Positions 7,041-8,896 of a stretch of DNA of 8,896 nt are shown here, in pieces. The notes under the pieces were generated by a model. The model saw only the letters and a program-made list of their open reading frames with translations. It ran no database searches and was not told the origin of the DNA. Origin of the DNA: Loktanella sp. GTDB taxonomy: Bacteria; Pseudomonadota; Alphaproteobacteria; Rhodobacterales; Rhodobacteraceae. Where the stretch lies: assembly GCA_003551805.1 (NCBI GenBank), contig PUNR01000407.1, positions 1 through 8,896 of the forward strand, written 5' to 3'. The position numbers and the translations under genes were made by a program. The stretch's first letter is position 1. Each line of letters begins with the position of its first letter.

Positions 7041-7056
7041 TGCAGATATATCTGCA
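7041..7056. repeat. Perfect 16-bp palindrome in the ppaA-ppsR gap
   Basis: TGCAGATATATCTGCA is fully self-complementary and ends two bases before the ppsR ribosome binding site (plus 7033-7038). It occupies nearly half of the 35-bp gap. It has no loop, so as RNA it would fold poorly intramolecularly (at most a 6-bp stem with a 4-nt loop); as DNA it looks like a dimer operator. It does not match the PpsR or FnrL consensus. Confidence 0.6.
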
Positions 7057-7060
7057 TGGG

Positions 7061-7837
7061 CTAGGCCCCGCGCTGTTGCGGCGCGATGCTCAGGTATTTT
7101 GTTGTGAGCCCGCAAAGTTCTAACGCCTCGCTCGGGACGCTTGTTGCATAGTCCGCGCCGGTCAAAGATGTGACGTTGTACTTGGTTTCGGCCTCAAGAA
7201 TGGTGCCGCCAATAACGACCGGAACGGCCTTTTTCGACGACGTCCGCACTACATTCACGATCCGGCGCAATGATTCAAGTGTTTCACCCAATGATGACGA
7301 AACGAAAACAGCATCATAGCACGATTTCGCCAGTTTATCGGCAAGATCATGTAATTGTACGCCTAACATCAGACGAACAGACAGGCCCTTGCGCCGCAAT
7401 TGACCGCTTAACACCATAGCGCCCAGCGTGTGATGCACGCCATCGGATACGATCAGCATGATCGACGGCGCAGACGGGTTGGCCGATTGGTCGCCGGACC
7501 ATTCAGGCCCCAATTCACGCAGCATGGCCTGCAAACGGGACACAGCGATCGTGACCAGTGCAAAGCTCATGTTGTCGGCGCACCAGTCCAGACCAAGGTC
7601 GCGCGCCAGTTCCGGAATGTAAAAATCAGCGATGTCGTCGCGTGCGATCCCACTATCAAGCGCGCGCTTCAGGACATCCACGCATTCGTGACGGTCTGAT
7701 GACAATGCTGCCTTTCGCATGGCTGTCATAACATCACGGTCAAAATGGCGTTCGGTTTGGGGCACAAGGGTCAGGCTGACAGGCCCAGCCGAAGATGCTG
7801 CTTTTGCCATGACGTCCGTGTTTTGGCGATCAGCCAT
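7061..7837 (-). CDS. ppaA: PpaA/AerR, cobalamin-binding-type antirepressor of PpsR
   Basis: A 258-residue soluble regulator of the PpaA/AerR family, which uses cobalamin (or another tetrapyrrole) to modulate PpsR/CrtJ binding. The N-terminal about 30 residues are low complexity. A helical segment follows (about 35-112) with the conserved WCADNMSFALVTIAVSRLQAMLREL at 86-110. The Rossmann-like B12 domain from about 125 onward starts with IMLIVSDGVHHTLGAMVL, where H136 in HTLG is the expected cobalt ligand, and contains AVFVSSSLGETLESL (176-190) and VPVVIGGTILE (205-215). I chose the ATG at 7837 because GGGAG sits 5 nt upstream; a GTG at 7858 would add seven residues. It is the first gene of the ppaA-ppsR operon, divergent from bchF, and its promoter overlaps a PpsR box. 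Confidence 0.93.
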   Translation of the reverse strand: MADRQNTDVMAKAASSAGPVSLTLVPQTERHFDRDVMTAMRKAALSSDRHECVDVLKRALDSGIARDDIADFYIPELARDLGLDWCADNMSFALVTIAVSRLQAMLRELGPEWSGDQSANPSAPSIMLIVSDGVHHTLGAMVLSGQLRRKGLSVRLMLGVQLHDLADKLAKSCYDAVFVSSSLGETLESLRRIVNVVRTSSKKAVPVVIGGTILEAETKYNVTSLTGADYATSVPSEALELCGLTTKYLSIAPQQRGA

Positions 7838-7887
7838 ATCCGCTCCCGTTTGCGCCACGCAGAGGTGCGCGTCTGTGCGTCCCTTCC

Positions 7888-7916
7888 ATTGTCTGTGTTG
7901 CGGCCTTGAATGTCAA
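7888..7916 (-). promoter_or_regulatory. Promoter of ppaA-ppsR
   Basis: On the minus strand, a perfect -35 TTGACA (plus 7911-7916) is followed after 17 bp by GACAAT (plus 7888-7893) as -10. Transcription would start near 7881, giving a leader of about 45 nt. The -35 lies within a PpsR box, so occupancy should block the promoter. Confidence 0.6.
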
Positions 7917-7928
7917 AGCAAATTGACA
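7911..7928. promoter_or_regulatory. PpsR/CrtJ binding site 1 (ppaA side)
   Basis: TGTCAAAGCAAATTGACA is an exact TGT-N12-ACA, the PpsR consensus, and is nearly symmetric (TGTCAA at one end, TTGACA at the other). It covers the ppaA -35 element, which suggests negative autoregulation of the ppaA-ppsR operon. Confidence 0.8.
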
Positions 7929-8000
7929 CCAGTCAGGTTTTGACGCGGACAAGCCCGTATAAATCTATGATAAACATAGCGTTTAAAGGACTTTCACATG

Positions 8001-8018
8001 TGGTGCGGCGAACTTACA
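8001..8018. promoter_or_regulatory. Possible degenerate PpsR site, mirrored to site 2
   Basis: On the minus strand this reads TGTAAGTTCGCCGCACCA, i.e. TGT-N12 with CCA in place of ACA (one mismatch). Its first eight bases, TGTAAGTT, equal the first eight of site 2 at 8035 on the other strand. It would be bound weakly, or only cooperatively. Confidence 0.35.
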
Positions 8019-8042
8019 CATCTGGCAGGTAGAGTGTAAGTT
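8011..8042. repeat. 9-bp inverted repeat in the bchF upstream region
   Basis: AACTTACAC (8011-8019) and GTGTAAGTT (8034-8042) are perfect arms around 14 bp. The right arm contains the TGT half of PpsR site 2, the left arm the TGT half of the degenerate site. It is most likely a pair of back-to-back regulator half-sites, not an RNA hairpin, since the likely start point is downstream. Confidence 0.6.
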
Positions 8043-8052
8043 AAAGTTGACA
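8035..8052. promoter_or_regulatory. PpsR/CrtJ binding site 2 (bchF side)
   Basis: TGTAAGTTAAAGTTGACA is an exact TGT-N12-ACA. Its right end is the TTGACA -35 of the bchF promoter, so PpsR should repress bchFN by occlusion. Its centre is 124 bp from site 1, allowing cooperative binding by looping. Confidence 0.82.
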
Positions 8053-8076
8053 CATCACCCCAAACGCCCCTAGTCT
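8047..8076 (+). promoter_or_regulatory. Promoter of the bchFN operon
   Basis: A perfect -35 TTGACA (8047-8052) is followed after 18 bp by TAGTCT (8071-8076), a moderate -10. Transcription would start near 8083, leaving a leader of about 22 nt that includes the GGAGG ribosome binding site (8094-8098), 7 nt before the bchF ATG. Confidence 0.55.
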
Positions 8077-8105
8077 GTTCATAAGCAATAAGTGGAGGCC
8101 CGTTC

Positions 8106-8618
8106 ATGTCCGTTACAAGCACCGCACCGGGAAGCGTATCATCCCGCGGTCGCACAGCGGCACGGCGGCTTTATTCAGACGCCGAACGCATCCGCCGCGA
8201 CAGCACGCGATGGACCATGGTTCAGGGTATTCTGGCCCCCGTGCAGTTTGTCGTCTTCCTGATTTCGCTTGCTTTGGTGCTGCGTTATCTGGCGACTGGC
8301 GCCGGATACGAGGCCGCGACAATTTCCATCGTGATCAAGACGATCTTCCTGCTGGTGATCATGGTTACCGGCGCGATTTGGGAAAAAGTTGTTTTCGGCC
8401 AATACCTTTTCGCCCCAGCTTTCTTCTGGGAAGACGTGTTCAGCTTTGGCGTGATCGCGTTGCACCTGTGGTACATGGTGGCGCTGCTGACCGGTGCGAT
8501 GGACCCCGTATCGCTGATGTATGTCGCATTGGCCGCCTATGCCGCCTATATCATCAACGCCGGACAGTTTCTGTGGAAACTGCGCATGGCCCGCCTTGAT
8601 GCAGAGGGTCGCGCATGA
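8106..8618 (+). CDS. bchF: BchF, 3-vinyl bacteriochlorophyllide hydratase
   Basis: A 170-residue membrane protein that hydrates the C-3 vinyl group of the chlorophyllide ring to hydroxyethyl on the route to bacteriochlorophyll a. After a basic soluble N-terminus (1-40, RLYSDAERIRRDSTRW) there are about four hydrophobic segments: 41-61, 74-92, 111-130 and 135-153. The conserved WEKVVFGQYLFAPAFFWED block lies between the second and third (92-110), with FSFGVIALHLWY after it. Length and motif order fit the family. The start is fixed by GGAGG 7 nt upstream. The stop overlaps the bchN ATG (ATGA at 8615-8618), the standard bchF-bchN order. Transcription is probably controlled by PpsR through site 2. 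Confidence 0.96.
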   Translation: MSVTSTAPGSVSSRGRTAARRLYSDAERIRRDSTRWTMVQGILAPVQFVVFLISLALVLRYLATGAGYEAATISIVIKTIFLLVIMVTGAIWEKVVFGQYLFAPAFFWEDVFSFGVIALHLWYMVALLTGAMDPVSLMYVALAAYAAYIINAGQFLWKLRMARLDAEGRA

Positions 8619-8896
8619 ACGCCCTGACCCCTTCCAACGGCGGTTGCCGCACCGCGCCGGTTCTCAAGGAACGTGGCCAGCGCGAGGTGTTCTGCGGCCT
8701 GACGGGAATCATCTGGCTGCACCGCAAGATGCAGGATGCCTTCTTTCTGGTCGTCGGATCGCGCACCTGCGCCCATTTGCTGCAATCGGCTGCTGGCGTG
8801 ATGATTTTCGCCGAACCCCGATTCGGCACCGCGATCCTTGAAGAAACCGATCTGTCAGGGATGAAGGACGCGCATACCGAGATCGACCGCGAGGTC
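8615..8896 (+). CDS. bchN: BchN, light-independent protochlorophyllide reductase subunit N (5' part)
   Basis: The first 94 residues are present; the rest lies beyond the window edge. BchN pairs with BchB as the nitrogenase MoFe-like catalytic component of dark-operative protochlorophyllide reductase and receives electrons from BchL. The segment FCGLTGIIWLHRKMQDAFFL with C27, followed by VVGSRTCAHLLQ with C52, supplies the first two of the three N-subunit cysteines that ligate the shared 4Fe-4S cluster; the third would lie outside. GVMIFAEPRFGTAILEETDL is also typical. C11 is not a known ligand. The ATG overlaps the bchF TGA by 4 bp, so translation is coupled. Confidence 0.97.
   Translation, partial: MNALTPSNGGCRTAPVLKERGQREVFCGLTGIIWLHRKMQDAFFLVVGSRTCAHLLQSAAGVMIFAEPRFGTAILEETDLSGMKDAHTEIDREV

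Larger units (their letters stand above)
7838..8105. promoter_or_regulatory. Divergent ppaA/bchF control region
   Basis: This 268-bp gap carries no plausible gene. It is more AT-rich than the flanking coding DNA, especially 7911-8052, and holds two perfect TGT-N12-ACA PpsR boxes, one mirrored degenerate box, and one good promoter in each direction. A small CTATG-N5-CATAG repeat is at 7965-7979. I see nothing assignable in 7838-7887 beyond the ppaA leader and ribosome binding site. Confidence 0.8.

Noticed and set aside
7026..7115. Longer form of PpsR starting inside ppaA
   Set aside because: It would translate the gap and the ppaA 3' end, and the added 30 residues have no family counterpart; AAGGGA supports the ATG at 7025.
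7965..7979. CTATG-N5-CATAG inverted repeat
   Set aside because: Arms of only 5 bp in AT-rich DNA, not matched to a known site; too short to claim as an operator or hairpin.
7999..8018. TGT-N14-ACA on the plus strand as a PpsR site
   Set aside because: The spacing is 14, not 12. The minus-strand TGT-N12-CCA reading of the same DNA is the better explanation.
1..8896. CRISPR array, tRNA/rRNA genes, insertion sequences or attachment sites
   Set aside because: None seen: no regularly spaced repeats, no cloverleaf-like segment in the gaps, no transposase or terminal inverted repeats; gaps are too short for more.

Overview
The window is a dense 8.9-kb segment (nine complete or near-complete genes plus the start of a tenth) of a phototrophic alphaproteobacterium, most likely a Rhodobacterales member of the Roseobacter/Rhodobacter type. 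The evidence is the PpsR, PpaA/AerR, BchF and BchN genes, a RegB/RegA redox two-component pair, high-GC coding sequence, and ATGA-type start/stop overlaps. The genus cannot be fixed from the sequence.

Layout. (1) Positions 1-2918, minus strand, are a housekeeping-type run: a three-to-four-PAS-domain, membrane-anchored protein with no output domain, then tsaE (tRNA t6A modification), then an AmgK-like sugar/aminoglycoside phosphotransferase cut by the window edge. (2) Positions 2995-5604 are the global redox/copper part: regB on the minus strand, divergent from regA on the plus strand, with a PCu(A)C-type periplasmic copper chaperone gene behind regA. (3) Positions 5601-7837, minus strand, are ppsR and ppaA (aerR), the specific regulators of photosynthesis genes; ppaA is promoter-proximal. 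(4) Positions 7838-8105 are a 268-bp divergent control region. (5) From 8106 on the plus strand, bchF and the start of bchN open the bacteriochlorophyll biosynthesis operon.

How it fits together. RegB senses redox state (quinone loop, redox cysteine) and phosphorylates RegA. PpsR represses bch genes under oxygen, and PpaA is a cobalamin/tetrapyrrole-type anti-repressor. The ppaA-bchF gap holds two perfect TGT-N12-ACA PpsR boxes, each covering a TTGACA -35 element: one faces ppaA-ppsR and the other faces bchFN. This suggests that PpsR represses the bch operon and its own operon from the same gap. The copper chaperone next to regA probably supports oxidase assembly, the role played by the Sco-type SenC/PrrC gene found between regB and regA in Rhodobacter; no Sco gene is present here.

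Most interesting points: the PAS-only protein sits where I recall divL in other alphaproteobacteria (upstream of tsaE), lacks the kinase half, and has a TTAA-N7-TTAA CtrA-like box upstream; a perfect inverted repeat overlaps the regA ribosome binding site; a perfect 16-bp palindrome lies directly before the ppsR ribosome binding site; and a mirrored, degenerate third PpsR-like site lies in the bchF control region. I do not see a clearly undescribed system: most genes belong to known families, and the novelty lies in arrangement and regulation.
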